Shown here in pieces: positions 1 through 8,143 of a stretch of DNA of 64,000 nucleotides (position 1 is the first letter of the stretch; every line of letters begins with the position of its first letter). Position numbers and translations under genes: made by a program. The notes beneath the pieces are model-generated. The model was given only the letters and a program-made list of their open reading frames with translations, was not told the DNA's origin and made no database searches. This DNA comes from Albirhodobacter sp042466415 (GTDB lineage Bacteria; Pseudomonadota; Alphaproteobacteria; Rhodobacterales; Rhodobacteraceae). The stretch is taken from assembly GCF_042466415.1 (NCBI RefSeq), contig NZ_JAXHCH010000002.1, positions 2,666,001-2,730,000 on the forward strand. The letters are read 5' to 3'.

Positions 1-2688
1 TCCGAGGCCGAGGTTCAGTGGAATAATCGCCCCGAAAATCGTCAGCGGAACCGTCATCATGATGATGAGCGGATCGCGGAAGCTCTCGAACTGTGCGGCC
101 AGCACGAGGTAAATCACGATGAGCGCTGCAGCGAAGGCGATTACAATCGTATTGCCCTGCGTGACTTCCAAACGTGACTGCCCCGAGTAATCGATGAAGA
201 ATCCGCTGGGCAATGTCTCATCCGCGATGCGTTTCAACTCGGCCAGCCCGTCGCCCGTCGATTGCCCCGGCAGGGGCAGCGCGGTGAGCGTGGCGGAGTT
301 GAGCTGGTTGAACTGCTCGATGGAGGACGCCATGACGCCTGTCTCGATGCTCACCACGGACGACAAAGGAACCATCTCGCCCGTCGCGGCCCGCACGAAG
401 TAGGTGCCGAGCTGTTCTGGGTTTTCGCGGAGGTCCTGCGGGACTTGCGTGATAATGTCGTAGCTGTTGGAATCGCGATCGAATTGCGATACCGCACCGC
501 CCCCAACCAAAAGCGCAAGCGTCGTTCCGATCTGGCTGACAGGGACGTTCAGCGTCGCCGCGCGATCACGGTCAATTGTCACGCGCGCTTCCGGTGCGTC
601 AAACGCGAGGGAGTTTTGCACGACGATGAACTTGCCTGATGCCTGGGCCTTGTTCTTGATCTCCTCGGCAACTTCCGCGACGCGGTCAGGCGCGTGGATC
701 GATTGGATCACCATCGAAATAGGCAAACCGCCGCCCGTTCCAGGCAGGGTAGGGGGCGCGAAGACGAAGCCTTGCACACCGGCGATCTTGTCGAGGCGAC
801 CTTGCACCTCGGCTTGGATCTCGGCTTGGCTGCGCGATCTATCGGCCCAGTCTTTCAGCGACCAGATGTAGATTCCCGAATTGGACGCGCCGCCGAAGCC
901 AGCAATCGAAAATTCGGTGCGGACTTCTTCGATGTCGCTCGTCGCGGCGGAAATCTGATCGGTGTAGAGCTTGGTGTAATCGGTCGTCGCGTAGCGCGGG
1001 CCGTTCAGGAAAGCAAACAAGACGCCCTGATCTTCATCGGGTGCAAGCTCGCTAGACGTTTTTTGGAACAGGAAACCTGTCGTCGCGACGAGCACGATGA
1101 TCATAAGCAGTGTCACGGGGCGATAGTTTAGCGAGCCGCTGACCATGCGGCCATACCACGCCGAAATGCGGTCGGAGTAGCGGTCCACGGCCTTTTGGAA
1201 CTTCGACGCGCCCCCATGTTTCAACAGTCGCGCAGACATCATCGGGGTAATCGTCAAGGCGATAACCCCAGAGAGGATCACCGCACCCGCCAGAGTGAAG
1301 GCGAATTCGCGGAAGAGGGCCCCCGTGATGCCGCCGGTAAAGCCCAGCGGCGCGAGAACGGCGGCGAGCGTGATGGTCATCGCAATAACGGGGCCGGTGA
1401 TCTCCTGCATGCCCTTGATCGCGGCGGGCATCGGCTCCATGCCGTCCTCGATGTGGCGGTGGATGTTTTCGACGACGACAATTGCGTCATCCACCACAAG
1501 GCCGATCGCCAGAACCATCGCCAGCAAGGTCAGCAGGTTGATCGAATAACCCAGCGCCAACAGCAACGACATCACGCCGATGAGCGAAAGCGGAATTGTG
1601 ATGATTGGCATCGCCACCGACCGGAACGATCCGAGGAACAGCAAAATCACGAGCACCACGATGATGACCGCTTCTTCCAAAGTTTTGAAAACCTCGGAGA
1701 TGGAGGCCGAGATCGTATCGGTCGAATCGTAAACCAATTCGATCTGCATTCCTTCGGGCAACGAGTCGTTAATCGCAGGCAAATCCGCGACGACCGCAGC
1801 CGCCGTGTCCAACGGGTTCGCGGACGGTGTCGAGGTGACGCCGATAAACGTGCCCGCGGTTCCGTTGAAGGTCACGATCTCGTCTTGCTCTGCCGCAGCC
1901 AGCTCGATTGTGGCGACATCGCGCAGGCGCACAACCGCATCGCCCTCCGAGCGCAGCGGCAGCGCCCCAAACGCGTCAGATGTCTGCAGCGTTGATTTCA
2001 GCGTGATCGAGCGCGCGATATACTCGTTTTCAGTCTTGCCGGGAGCAGCAAGGAAGTTCGACGCCTGAATAGCGTTGAGAACCTCGGATGCCGTCACATT
2101 GCGCGATGCCATCTTGAGTGGATCAAGCCAAACACGCATCGCATATTCGGACGCACCAATAATCTGAATCTCCGCGACGCCAGAGATTGTCGACATGCGC
2201 GGGCGGATCACGCGATCCAGATATTCAGTGATCTGTTCTTGCGTCATATTCGGGTTTTGCGCCGCGAGATACATGAGCGCGAAGGTCTGTCCCGTGCCTT
2301 TGACAATGACGGGGTCATCGGCTTCAGACGGCAATTGACCGCGAACTTGTTGAACCTTTGCGAGAACTTCGGTCAGCGCGACATCCGGGTCGGATCCGAG
2401 CTTCATGTTGACCGAAACGATCGAGGCCGATGACGTCGATTGCGAGGTGACGTAATCGATATTCTCCGTTGTCGCGACTGCTGCGGCGATCGGGGCGGTG
2501 ACGAAGCCTTGGATCAGATCCGACGGGGCGCCCGCGTAAACGGTTGTGATGGTGACAACCGTCTCTTCGACCTCTGGATACTGGCGCACCGGAAGGGAAA
2601 AGATCGCTTGGAACCCCAAGAGCAACATGAAGGCGCCGAGAACCGTCGACAGGACGGGGCGGCGGATAAAGAGTTCTGAAATGCTCAT
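1..2688 (-). CDS. RND efflux pump inner-membrane subunit (HAE1 type), 3' end cut by window
   Basis: Proton-driven resistance-nodulation-division transporter that would export hydrophobic compounds across the envelope with the adaptor encoded just upstream and an outer-membrane channel not present here. The reading frame is open for 896 codons from the start at 2688 to the window edge. It begins MSISELFIRRPVLS, the usual cytoplasmic lead into TM1. The proton-relay segment reads VVDDAIVVVENIHRH, with the two aspartates at about residues 400-401, as in AcrB TM4. It follows the adaptor gene with a 7-base gap. About 100-150 C-terminal residues, including the last membrane segments, lie outside the window. 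The substrate cannot be read from the sequence. Confidence 0.93.
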   Translation of the reverse strand, partial: MSISELFIRRPVLSTVLGAFMLLLGFQAIFSLPVRQYPEVEETVVTITTVYAGAPSDLIQGFVTAPIAAAVATTENIDYVTSQSTSSASIVSVNMKLGSDPDVALTEVLAKVQQVRGQLPSEADDPVIVKGTGQTFALMYLAAQNPNMTQEQITEYLDRVIRPRMSTISGVAEIQIIGASEYAMRVWLDPLKMASRNVTASEVLNAIQASNFLAAPGKTENEYIARSITLKSTLQTSDAFGALPLRSEGDAVVRLRDVATIELAAAEQDEIVTFNGTAGTFIGVTSTPSANPLDTAAAVVADLPAINDSLPEGMQIELVYDSTDTISASISEVFKTLEEAVIIVVLVILLFLGSFRSVAMPIITIPLSLIGVMSLLLALGYSINLLTLLAMVLAIGLVVDDAIVVVENIHRHIEDGMEPMPAAIKGMQEITGPVIAMTITLAAVLAPLGFTGGITGALFREFAFTLAGAVILSGVIALTITPMMSARLLKHGGASKFQKAVDRYSDRISAWYGRMVSGSLNYRPVTLLMIIVLVATTGFLFQKTSSELAPDEDQGVLFAFLNGPRYATTDYTKLYTDQISAATSDIEEVRTEFSIAGFGGASNSGIYIWSLKDWADRSRSQAEIQAEVQGRLDKIAGVQGFVFAPPTLPGTGGGLPISMVIQSIHAPDRVAEVAEEIKNKAQASGKFIVVQNSLAFDAPEARVTIDRDRAATLNVPVSQIGTTLALLVGGGAVSQFDRDSNSYDIITQVPQDLRENPEQLGTYFVRAATGEMVPLSSVVSIETGVMASSIEQFNQLNSATLTALPLPGQSTGDGLAELKRIADETLPSGFFIDYSGQSRLEVTQGNTIVIAFAAALIVIYLVLAAQFESFRDPLIIMMTVPLTIFGAIIPLNLGLG

Positions 2689-2695
2689 ACCGACC

Positions 2696-3850
2696 TCAAT
2701 TCGCCGCCGGCGCGTCAGCCGCGGTGTCTTCGGTTTGTGTCGCTGCGGAGGCCGATTGCGGGTCTGGCGAGACGCTATTGTCGATCAAGACTGTTGCGCC
2801 GGAATAAAGTTTATTCTGCCCGGCGTTGACAACTTTATCGCCCGCCTCAACGCCTTTCACGATTTCGACCAATGGGCCCGAACGGCGCCCCAAGGTCACG
2901 AACACCTGCTGCGCCTTGAGGATTGCTTCACCCTCTTCATCCTTATCTTCGCGGACAATGTAGACGGAATCACCGTAAAGCGATGATGCCACAACCGTTT
3001 GCGGCAGGGCAATCACGCCTTCCTCTGCGGGCAAAACAACGCGCACGCGCAGGAATTGGCCCGGCGTCAATCCACCCGGATTTTCGACCGATGCACGGAT
3101 GGTGACGAGGCGCGAATTGGCATCAATCTTTGGCTCGATACCGATGATTTTGCCTTCTGCGGACACATCGCCAACCTCGCTCGTCACGACCACGGCCTGA
3201 CCCGCCGAGACGAGGGGCGCTTGTTGTTCCGTCAACGAGAAATCAACGCGCATTGTCGTGGTATCTTGCAACGTCGCATAGGGCGTTCCTGCTGTCACGA
3301 ACTGGCCAAGCTCAACCTGTGGAATGCCGATTGTGCCGCTGAACGGTGCGGTGAGGCGCTTGGTTTCCATCGCAGCTTCCAGCTTGGCAACGGTGGCTTC
3401 CGCGGCCGTTGCGGAGGCTTGCGCGGTTTGCAAGGTGTTCGCGGAAGACACTCCGCGTTTCTGCAATGCTTCTGCGCGCTCAAGTTCGGTTTGCGCAAGC
3501 GCGAGGCTGGCTTGCGCGGATTCCAGATCAGCGCGTTCCGAACGGTCGTCGATCTGGAGCAAAAGCGCGCCTTTCTCGACCCTGTCATTCGCGGAGAACG
3601 GCACTTCGCGAACAACGCCCGCCGCTTCCGTCGAGAGGTCGACCCCTTGCCCCGCCAGAGCGGAGCCGATTGTTTCAATGCCCGGCTCCCATTTGATCGG
3701 CGCGGCGGTCGAGGTCGAGACCGTCACGACGGGTGGTTTCATCGATGCGAAAAAGCCCGCGATCATCTTGTCGCGGAACAGGTTGAATCCGATGAGGCCA
3801 CCGGCGACCACAATGAGGGCGATGATAGCGATGATAAAGCGTTTGGTCAT
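2696..3850 (-). CDS. RND periplasmic adaptor (HlyD/MexA-like membrane fusion protein)
   Basis: Periplasmic adaptor of 384 residues that would link the RND pump to an outer-membrane channel. It has an uncleaved-looking N-terminal membrane anchor (residues 5-22), a lipoyl half-motif around EVPFSANDRVEKGALLLQID, and an Ala/Glu-rich coiled-coil hairpin (about residues 105-165). The second lipoyl half (TAPFSGTIG) and beta-barrel domains follow. The start at 3850 (MTKRFIIAIIAL) is preferred over an upstream methionine at 3937 because it places the anchor at the N-terminus. It is the first gene of the pump operon, separated by 7 bases from the RND gene. A perfect palindrome lies about 140 bases upstream. 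Confidence 0.93.
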   Translation of the reverse strand: MTKRFIIAIIALIVVAGGLIGFNLFRDKMIAGFFASMKPPVVTVSTSTAAPIKWEPGIETIGSALAGQGVDLSTEAAGVVREVPFSANDRVEKGALLLQIDDRSERADLESAQASLALAQTELERAEALQKRGVSSANTLQTAQASATAAEATVAKLEAAMETKRLTAPFSGTIGIPQVELGQFVTAGTPYATLQDTTTMRVDFSLTEQQAPLVSAGQAVVVTSEVGDVSAEGKIIGIEPKIDANSRLVTIRASVENPGGLTPGQFLRVRVVLPAEEGVIALPQTVVASSLYGDSVYIVREDKDEEGEAILKAQQVFVTLGRRSGPLVEIVKGVEAGDKVVNAGQNKLYSGATVLIDNSVSPDPQSASAATQTEDTAADAPAAN

Positions 3851-3989
3851 TGCGGTCCCTTGAGCCCCGTTTGGGGGCAGCTTTTGGAGAGGAGGCCAGG
3901 CAGGCTGACAGGTGTGTGCAAAAGGTAGATCTAGCACTCTTGTGTCAAGGAATTTAAGGAGAATGTGCCTCGCAAAGCCTGACAGGGTG

Positions 3990-4007
3990 TTGTGCGCCTG
4001 CGCACAA
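3990..4007. promoter_or_regulatory. Perfect palindrome, candidate repressor operator for the efflux operon
   Basis: TTGTGCGC, a 2-base centre (CT), then GCGCACAA: eight-base arms without a mismatch. No T-run follows, so it is not a terminator. Arms starting TTG and ending CAA resemble MarR/TetR-family operators, which commonly control RND pumps, but no such regulator gene is adjacent. It sits 140 bases upstream of the adaptor start and 258 bases upstream of plcP. Confidence 0.5.
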
Positions 4008-4169
4008 ATAAGCCTTGCTCATGACTGGTCTTTCCGCATTTTTGACCAGAACGCCATCCCGCGCCGGCGCGCTGCGGGTGTGTTGCGCGGCCTGCCTTGA
4101 TGCATCGCTCACGATGTAGCCTCGTGGCGCAAGATTGATCCCAGATGTTGCGACATCGGGCGATTAGGC

Positions 4170-4202
4170 GCGTCATGAAACTGCAACCTATCCGTCACGC
4201 AA
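4170..4202 (+). promoter_or_regulatory. Candidate Pho box (three 11-base direct repeats) upstream of plcP
   Basis: Three consecutive 11-base units read GCGTCATGAAA, CTGCAACCTAT and CCGTCACGCAA. Their first seven bases approximate the PhoB half-site CTGTCAT, and an A/T-leaning 4-base spacer completes the 11-base period known for Pho boxes. The match is imperfect (5 of 7 in each of the first two units). The last base lies 63 bases before the plcP start, a sensible activator distance. Known plcP-agt operons respond to phosphate starvation, which supports the reading. Confidence 0.5.
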
Positions 4203-4265
4203 TCGACGCCTGCGCCTGTCAAGGAAAAGCGACCCGTAGCAAACGAGGCCGTAGGGGGCGGAGCA

Positions 4266-5099
4266 ATGGCACGCGACTTCAGACAAGGAAACGGTAGTGA
4301 GTCCGGCATCGGGCCGCAGGGCAGGCTACGCGCCCGTCACCGGACATTGTTTTTATCGGACTTTCACCTCGGTGCGCGCGGCTGTGCGGCGACAGAAATC
4401 CTGACATTTCTCTCCGAAAACCACGCCGATACGATCTATCTCGTTGGCGATATTCTCGACCTGTGGCACCCGCTCATGGCGCATTGGTCGCCAACCCATG
4501 ATGCCATTTTGGCGGATCTACTCGCACGCGCCCAATCGGGAGTGCGCATCGTCTATCTGCCCGGCAACCACGATCACGCGGTTCGCAAACATTACGGCCA
4601 CCATCTGGGATGTATCGAGGTGGCCGAGCAAGCGCTCCATGAGGCCGCGGACGGGCGGCGGTATCTTGTGCTGCATGGCGATGTGGCGGATGGCCGTATT
4701 CTGCGCAGCCACATCATGACACGTCTGGGAAGCCGGATCGATGCCGCCTTGCGATTGATCGATGCACGACTGTCTGATCGGTGCGAAGGCCCGACGCTGA
4801 TTGCACGGTTTCTCGCGCGATATAATGCCTTTTTGCAATTCGGGGATCGCTACCGCGCCAAGCTTTTGCGCCGCGCCCAAGATGCAGGCGCGGATGGTGT
4901 GATTTGTGGTCACAGTCACATCGCCGCGCTCGAAACATGCGATGGCCGCGTTTACGCCAACTGCGGAGACTGGGTCGATAGTTTGACAGCCGTTTCCGAA
5001 CGCGCGGACGGTGGTCTGCAACTCCTTGCATTGCAACGCGAAACCGCGCGGGTGTCTGTCGTGAGCGGCCTCTACGACGCTTTGCCGGAAAGGGCATGA
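4266..5099 (+). CDS. plcP: PlcP-type phospholipase C (calcineurin-like metallophosphoesterase)
   Basis: Predicted cytoplasmic or membrane-peripheral enzyme that removes the phosphorylated headgroup of phospholipids to give diacylglycerol during phosphate limitation. The 277 residues carry the full two-metal set: DFH at 32-34, GD at 61-62, GNHD at 100-103, LHGD at 136-139 and GHSH at 215-218. Homologues are often labelled UDP-2,3-diacylglucosamine diphosphatase (LpxH). I prefer PlcP because the next gene, overlapping by 4 bases, is a GT21-type glycosyltransferase, the diagnostic plcP-agt pair of rhizobia and marine roseobacters. Alphaproteobacteria also generally use LpxI for lipid A. A GGGGCGGAG ribosome site precedes the start. 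Purified-enzyme specificity would settle the LpxH alternative. Confidence 0.8.
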   Translation: MARDFRQGNGSESGIGPQGRLRARHRTLFLSDFHLGARGCAATEILTFLSENHADTIYLVGDILDLWHPLMAHWSPTHDAILADLLARAQSGVRIVYLPGNHDHAVRKHYGHHLGCIEVAEQALHEAADGRRYLVLHGDVADGRILRSHIMTRLGSRIDAALRLIDARLSDRCEGPTLIARFLARYNAFLQFGDRYRAKLLRRAQDAGADGVICGHSHIAALETCDGRVYANCGDWVDSLTAVSERADGGLQLLALQRETARVSVVSGLYDALPERA

Positions 5100-6298
5100 G
5101 TATGAACGTTTTGATCTGGGGTGCGACGGCGGTTCTCGCGCTTGGTTTGGTGCTGCATCTGGGAACGATGGGGCTGGTGATCTGGCGCGCGCGCTCACGA
5201 ACATCGGCGCAGACGCATCGGCCGCAAAGTGCACCGTTCATTTGTTTGATGCGTCCCGTCTGCGGGTTGGACCCGTTCGACGCCGAGACATTGGCCTCTT
5301 CTTTCACCATCGATTACCCGAATTATGAAGTGATTTTTTGCGCGGCAGACCCAGCGGATCCGGTGATCAAACTGGTCGAGCGCTTGATCGCCTCCTTCCC
5401 GCATGTCCGTGCGCGCTTGTTGATCGGAGAGGATGCGATCACGGGAAACCCCAAGCTGAACAACCTTCAAAAAGGGTGGATCAATACGGATGCCCCGTGG
5501 GTGGCGATGGCGGATAGCAATCTGGTTCTGCCGCGCAGCTATCTCTACGATCTCATCGGCACGTGGAATGATGGCGTAGGCTTAGTCTCCTCGCCGCCTT
5601 TGGGGGACCGCGCCGAGGGCGTGTGGGCAGGCGTCGAATGCGCGTTTCTCAACACCAATCAGGCGCGCTGGCAATTGGCCGCAGACGCGCTCGGCTTCGG
5701 GTTCGCGCAAGGAAAGACCCTATTTTGGCAACGCAAGACCCTCGAGGACATCGGGGGCTTGCGCGCACTTGGTCGCAAACTGGCCGAGGACGTCACCGCG
5801 ACGAAGGTCGTTCGTGAGGGCGGCAAACGGGTTTGCTTGGTTGACACGCCTTACGTGCAGCCTATCGGCCGCCGATCATTCCGCAGTGTTTGGGATCGTC
5901 AGTTGCGCTGGGCGCGGGTGCGGCGTGACGGGTTCCGCTGGATCTTCGCGTTGGAACTCCTTAACGGGCCGGTGTTGGGCCTGATCGCAGCTTCTTTTTT
6001 GGGGGCGCAGATGGGCGCAGCAGCGCCGGCGGCGCTGGTGTTCGCGGTGATCTGGTACGGCGCAGAGATCGGCTTTGCGGGTTTGATGGGTTGGCGTGTG
6101 AGCACGGCGGCGGGCGATGGCCTCACCTATCTCTTGCGCGACGCGATGATGCCTTTGATCTGGTGCCTCACATGGCTTCGGCCCGGGTTTGTCTGGCGTG
6201 GCACGGCGATGGCGCCCGTTACGGCGCCGCGCTTTGGTGCTGAGCAACCATTGGCCGCAGGGGCGCGCGTTCTTCAGTCCGAGGCGAGCAGTGCTTGA
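5096..6298 (+). CDS. agt: GT21-type lipid glycosyltransferase (Agt-like; ceramide glucosyltransferase family)
   Basis: Membrane glycosyltransferase expected to transfer glucose or glucuronic acid from a UDP-sugar to diacylglycerol, replacing phospholipid with glycolipid. It has 400 residues with an N-terminal membrane segment (7-30). The GT21 hallmark acidic residues are visible: D1 in AADP (Asp85), D2 in MADS (Asp140) and D3 in AED (Asp232). The RQLRW motif is at 268-272, and C-terminal membrane segments start near 290. The start codon ATG overlaps the plcP stop (ATGA), indicating translational coupling; a second ATG at 5102 is possible. Family members annotated as ceramide glucosyltransferases could instead glycosylate sphingolipids, but no ceramide-synthesis genes are nearby. 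HpnI-like hopanoid enzymes are a weaker alternative. Confidence 0.82.
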   Translation: MSMNVLIWGATAVLALGLVLHLGTMGLVIWRARSRTSAQTHRPQSAPFICLMRPVCGLDPFDAETLASSFTIDYPNYEVIFCAADPADPVIKLVERLIASFPHVRARLLIGEDAITGNPKLNNLQKGWINTDAPWVAMADSNLVLPRSYLYDLIGTWNDGVGLVSSPPLGDRAEGVWAGVECAFLNTNQARWQLAADALGFGFAQGKTLFWQRKTLEDIGGLRALGRKLAEDVTATKVVREGGKRVCLVDTPYVQPIGRRSFRSVWDRQLRWARVRRDGFRWIFALELLNGPVLGLIAASFLGAQMGAAAPAALVFAVIWYGAEIGFAGLMGWRVSTAAGDGLTYLLRDAMMPLIWCLTWLRPGFVWRGTAMAPVTAPRFGAEQPLAAGARVLQSEASSA

Positions 6299-6890
6299 CG
6301 CGTCGGCGGTGATCGGGCTGCTCAAGGGGCACGGGCTAAGCTTACTCGCCCCGCTGGCGGTCATTGAGGGGCCGATTGTCACGGTTCTGGCAGGCAGTCT
6401 CGCCTCCGCGATGGAGATCAGCCTGTGGACTATAGCTTTTGTGGTCATCGTTGGCGACCTCATTGGGGATGCATTGTTTTACGCCTTGGGCCGCGCAGGT
6501 CCAAAAATTGTTCCGTCCTGCCTCCCACGTCGCTGGCGCGATCGGATCAGCGCGGCGCGGCTCGCGGGCCTCGCGCATCACTTTGAGGCCCGCGGCGGGC
6601 GCACCTTGGTCCTCGCAAAGATGACGCATAGTTTGGGGGTGATCGCGTTGCTCGCGGCGGGGGCTGCGCGGATGAATCTGTGGTCATTCTTGGGATGGAA
6701 TCTACTCGCAACGCTGCCAAAAAGTGCCGCTTTGCTTGGGTTGGGGTATTGGCTGGGCCAGATGTCGGCGCGAATAACCCACACGCAGATTGAACTTTGG
6801 CTCGCGCGCGGCGTTTGGTTTGGGGCGGGGATCGGTGGCGCGATTGTCGCGGTATGGGTTTGGAAACGGAGATCCAGATGGGCGATTTAA
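6291..6890 (+). CDS. DedA family (SNARE-associated/VTT) membrane protein
   Basis: Integral membrane protein of 199 residues. It shows the DedA signature near the N-terminus (IEGPIVTVLAGSLAS) followed by a GDLIGDALFYALGRAGP segment, matching the G-D-x-x-G-x-x-x-x-Y-x-x-GR pattern of the family. Several other hydrophobic segments follow. DedA proteins include undecaprenyl-phosphate and phospholipid translocases, so a flippase or scramblase role for the new lipids is attractive but inferred. A GTG start at 6291 preceded by GAGG is chosen; it overlaps the agt gene by 8 bases. An in-frame ATG at 6189 lies deep in agt and is unlikely. It also overlaps the next gene by 13 bases. Confidence 0.85.
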   Translation: MLDASAVIGLLKGHGLSLLAPLAVIEGPIVTVLAGSLASAMEISLWTIAFVVIVGDLIGDALFYALGRAGPKIVPSCLPRRWRDRISAARLAGLAHHFEARGGRTLVLAKMTHSLGVIALLAAGAARMNLWSFLGWNLLATLPKSAALLGLGYWLGQMSARITHTQIELWLARGVWFGAGIGGAIVAVWVWKRRSRWAI

Positions 6891-7591
6891 CCTCGGACCA
6901 ATCGGCTTGCACCCAAGTGCGCAAGGTCAGCTGCGTGATCCCGGCGTTCAACGAGGCGGCGCGAATCGCGGCGGTATTGCAAGCGGCCGTCACGCATCCC
7001 TTGATTTCGGAAGTCATCGTCGTTGACGACGGCTCGGGCGATGCGACTGCGCAGATCGCGCAGAGTCTCGGCGCGCACGTCATCTGCCAGCCGCGCAATG
7101 GGGGCAAGGCGCGGGCGTTGGCCGCCGGTATCGGCGCGGCGCGCGGAGAGCTTTTGTTGATGTTGGACGCTGATCTCCAAGGGCTTGATGCGGATGCGAT
7201 CACGCGACTGCTCGAGCCTGTTCTGGCCGCCCGCGCGGATGTCTCTATCAGCCTGCGCGGGAACGCACCGCGCCCGTGGCGGGCATTGGGGCTCGATTAC
7301 ATCTCGGGGGAGCGTGTCTTGCCGCGCGACTGGGTTTCGGGGCGGTTGCACGAGCTTGACGCGATGGCGCGATTTGGCTGTGAGGTTTGGCTCAATAAGA
7401 TTTGGATAGAGAACGCGGCGCGCGTCGGGGTCGTTCGTTGGGACGGGGTGCGCAGCCCGCTCAAGGCCGAAAAATCGGGGTGGGTGGCAGGGATCAGAGC
7501 CGATTTCGGGATGATCCGTGATATTTTCCAAACCGTTTCACCGATGATGACTTTACAGCAGATTGTCCGGATGCGCGGCTTGCGGCACTGA
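6878..7591 (+). CDS. Family 2 glycosyltransferase
   Basis: Small GT-A fold glycosyltransferase of 237 residues with no long membrane segment. Visible motifs are VIPAFNEA at 20-27, IVVDDGSGDA for the first nucleotide-sugar aspartates, and MLDADLQG for the DXD-like metal site. The ATG at 6878 has GGAG seven bases upstream and overlaps the DedA gene; an in-frame ATG at 6854 is an alternative. Its coupling to plcP-agt-dedA suggests that it extends or makes a second sugar headgroup on the replacement glycolipids, or glycosylates a carrier lipid. That role is inference; acceptor and donor are unknown. Confidence 0.83.
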   Translation: MGDLTSDQSACTQVRKVSCVIPAFNEAARIAAVLQAAVTHPLISEVIVVDDGSGDATAQIAQSLGAHVICQPRNGGKARALAAGIGAARGELLLMLDADLQGLDADAITRLLEPVLAARADVSISLRGNAPRPWRALGLDYISGERVLPRDWVSGRLHELDAMARFGCEVWLNKIWIENAARVGVVRWDGVRSPLKAEKSGWVAGIRADFGMIRDIFQTVSPMMTLQQIVRMRGLRH

Positions 7592-7651
7592 ATGCGCGTG
7601 ACAGATCGATCTCGCGCCCTAGACTTGTGAAAAGACAGATAGGAGCGCGCT

Positions 7652-8059
7652 ATGACCCTGATTATTCTCTACCTCGTCACGACGTTCATCTTCCTCGCCA
7701 TCGACGCGGTGGGGATCAGCTTTTTCATCAAGCCGCTCTTTGATCGGCACATTGCGGATCTCTACCCTGAACAGATGCGCGTTGGCCCCGCGGCGGCGTT
7801 TTATCTTGCCTATGTCGCGGGGGTGTTATGGTTCGTGAGCTGGCCCGCATTGCGTGACGGAGATTTGCTGCGCGTGTTCATGAATGGCGCTCTTTTGGGG
7901 CTCATGTGCTACGGGACGTATGAGTTTACGAACTATGCCACGCTGAAAGCTTGGTCGCCTGCGCAAGTTGTCGCGGATACGTTGTGGGGCGGCCTGCTGA
8001 CGGGGTTCTCGGCATGGGCGGGTGTTGTGGTGACACGGATGGTGACGACGCAGGCATGA
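7652..8059 (+). CDS. DUF2177 family membrane protein
   Basis: Hydrophobic protein of 135 residues with four predicted membrane helices. The segments MRVGPAAAFYLAYVAGVLWF and MCYGTYEFTNYATLKAW are typical of DUF2177, a family of unknown function widespread in alphaproteobacteria. It starts with ATG after ATAGGAGCGCGCT. It follows the glycosyltransferase by 60 bases in the same direction, so it may be the last member of the lipid operon or have its own promoter. A strong hairpin follows directly. Confidence 0.85.
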   Translation: MTLIILYLVTTFIFLAIDAVGISFFIKPLFDRHIADLYPEQMRVGPAAAFYLAYVAGVLWFVSWPALRDGDLLRVFMNGALLGLMCYGTYEFTNYATLKAWSPAQVVADTLWGGLLTGFSAWAGVVVTRMVTTQA

Positions 8060-8062
8060 GTT

Positions 8063-8100
8063 GTTTGAGACGGGCGCGGGATTTGGCGCGCGTCTCAAAC
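8063..8100. terminator. Bidirectional hairpin between convergent DUF2177 and peroxidase genes
   Basis: GTTTGAGACG pairs with CGTCTCAAAC, with a further GCGC/GCGC inner pairing after one G-G mismatch and an 8-base loop. It lies between two converging genes, which fits transcription termination. There is no clear T-run on either strand, so termination by this element alone is uncertain. Confidence 0.5.
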
Positions 8101-8103
8101 CGA

Positions 8104-8143
8104 CCCGCGACGTTAGAAGGCCCCCCGCGACGTTAGAAGGCAG
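8104..8143. repeat. 20-base tandem duplication across the peroxidase stop codon
   Basis: The unit CCCGCGACGTTAGAAGGC occurs at 8104-8121 and again at 8124-8141, identical over 18 bases with a 20-base period. The second copy contains the stop codon and last codons of the glutathione peroxidase gene; the first copy lies just beyond it. Confidence 0.9.

Larger units (their letters stand above)
3851..4265. other. Intergenic region between the divergent efflux and lipid-remodelling operons
   Basis: These 415 bases hold no convincing gene; the short frames present have no plausible start signal or recognisable protein. The region carries a perfect 18-base palindrome at 3990-4007 and a three-unit Pho-box-like direct repeat at 4170-4202. 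It must contain the promoters of both operons. Confidence 0.7.

Noticed and set aside
1195..1995. Plus-strand frame inside the RND gene
   Set aside because: Extremely Arg/His/Asp-rich translation opposite a clear transporter; no start signal.
3931..4176. 81-codon minus-strand frame in the efflux/plcP gap
   Set aside because: No ribosome site, no homology recognisable, and it overlaps the palindrome and the start of the Pho-box-like repeats.
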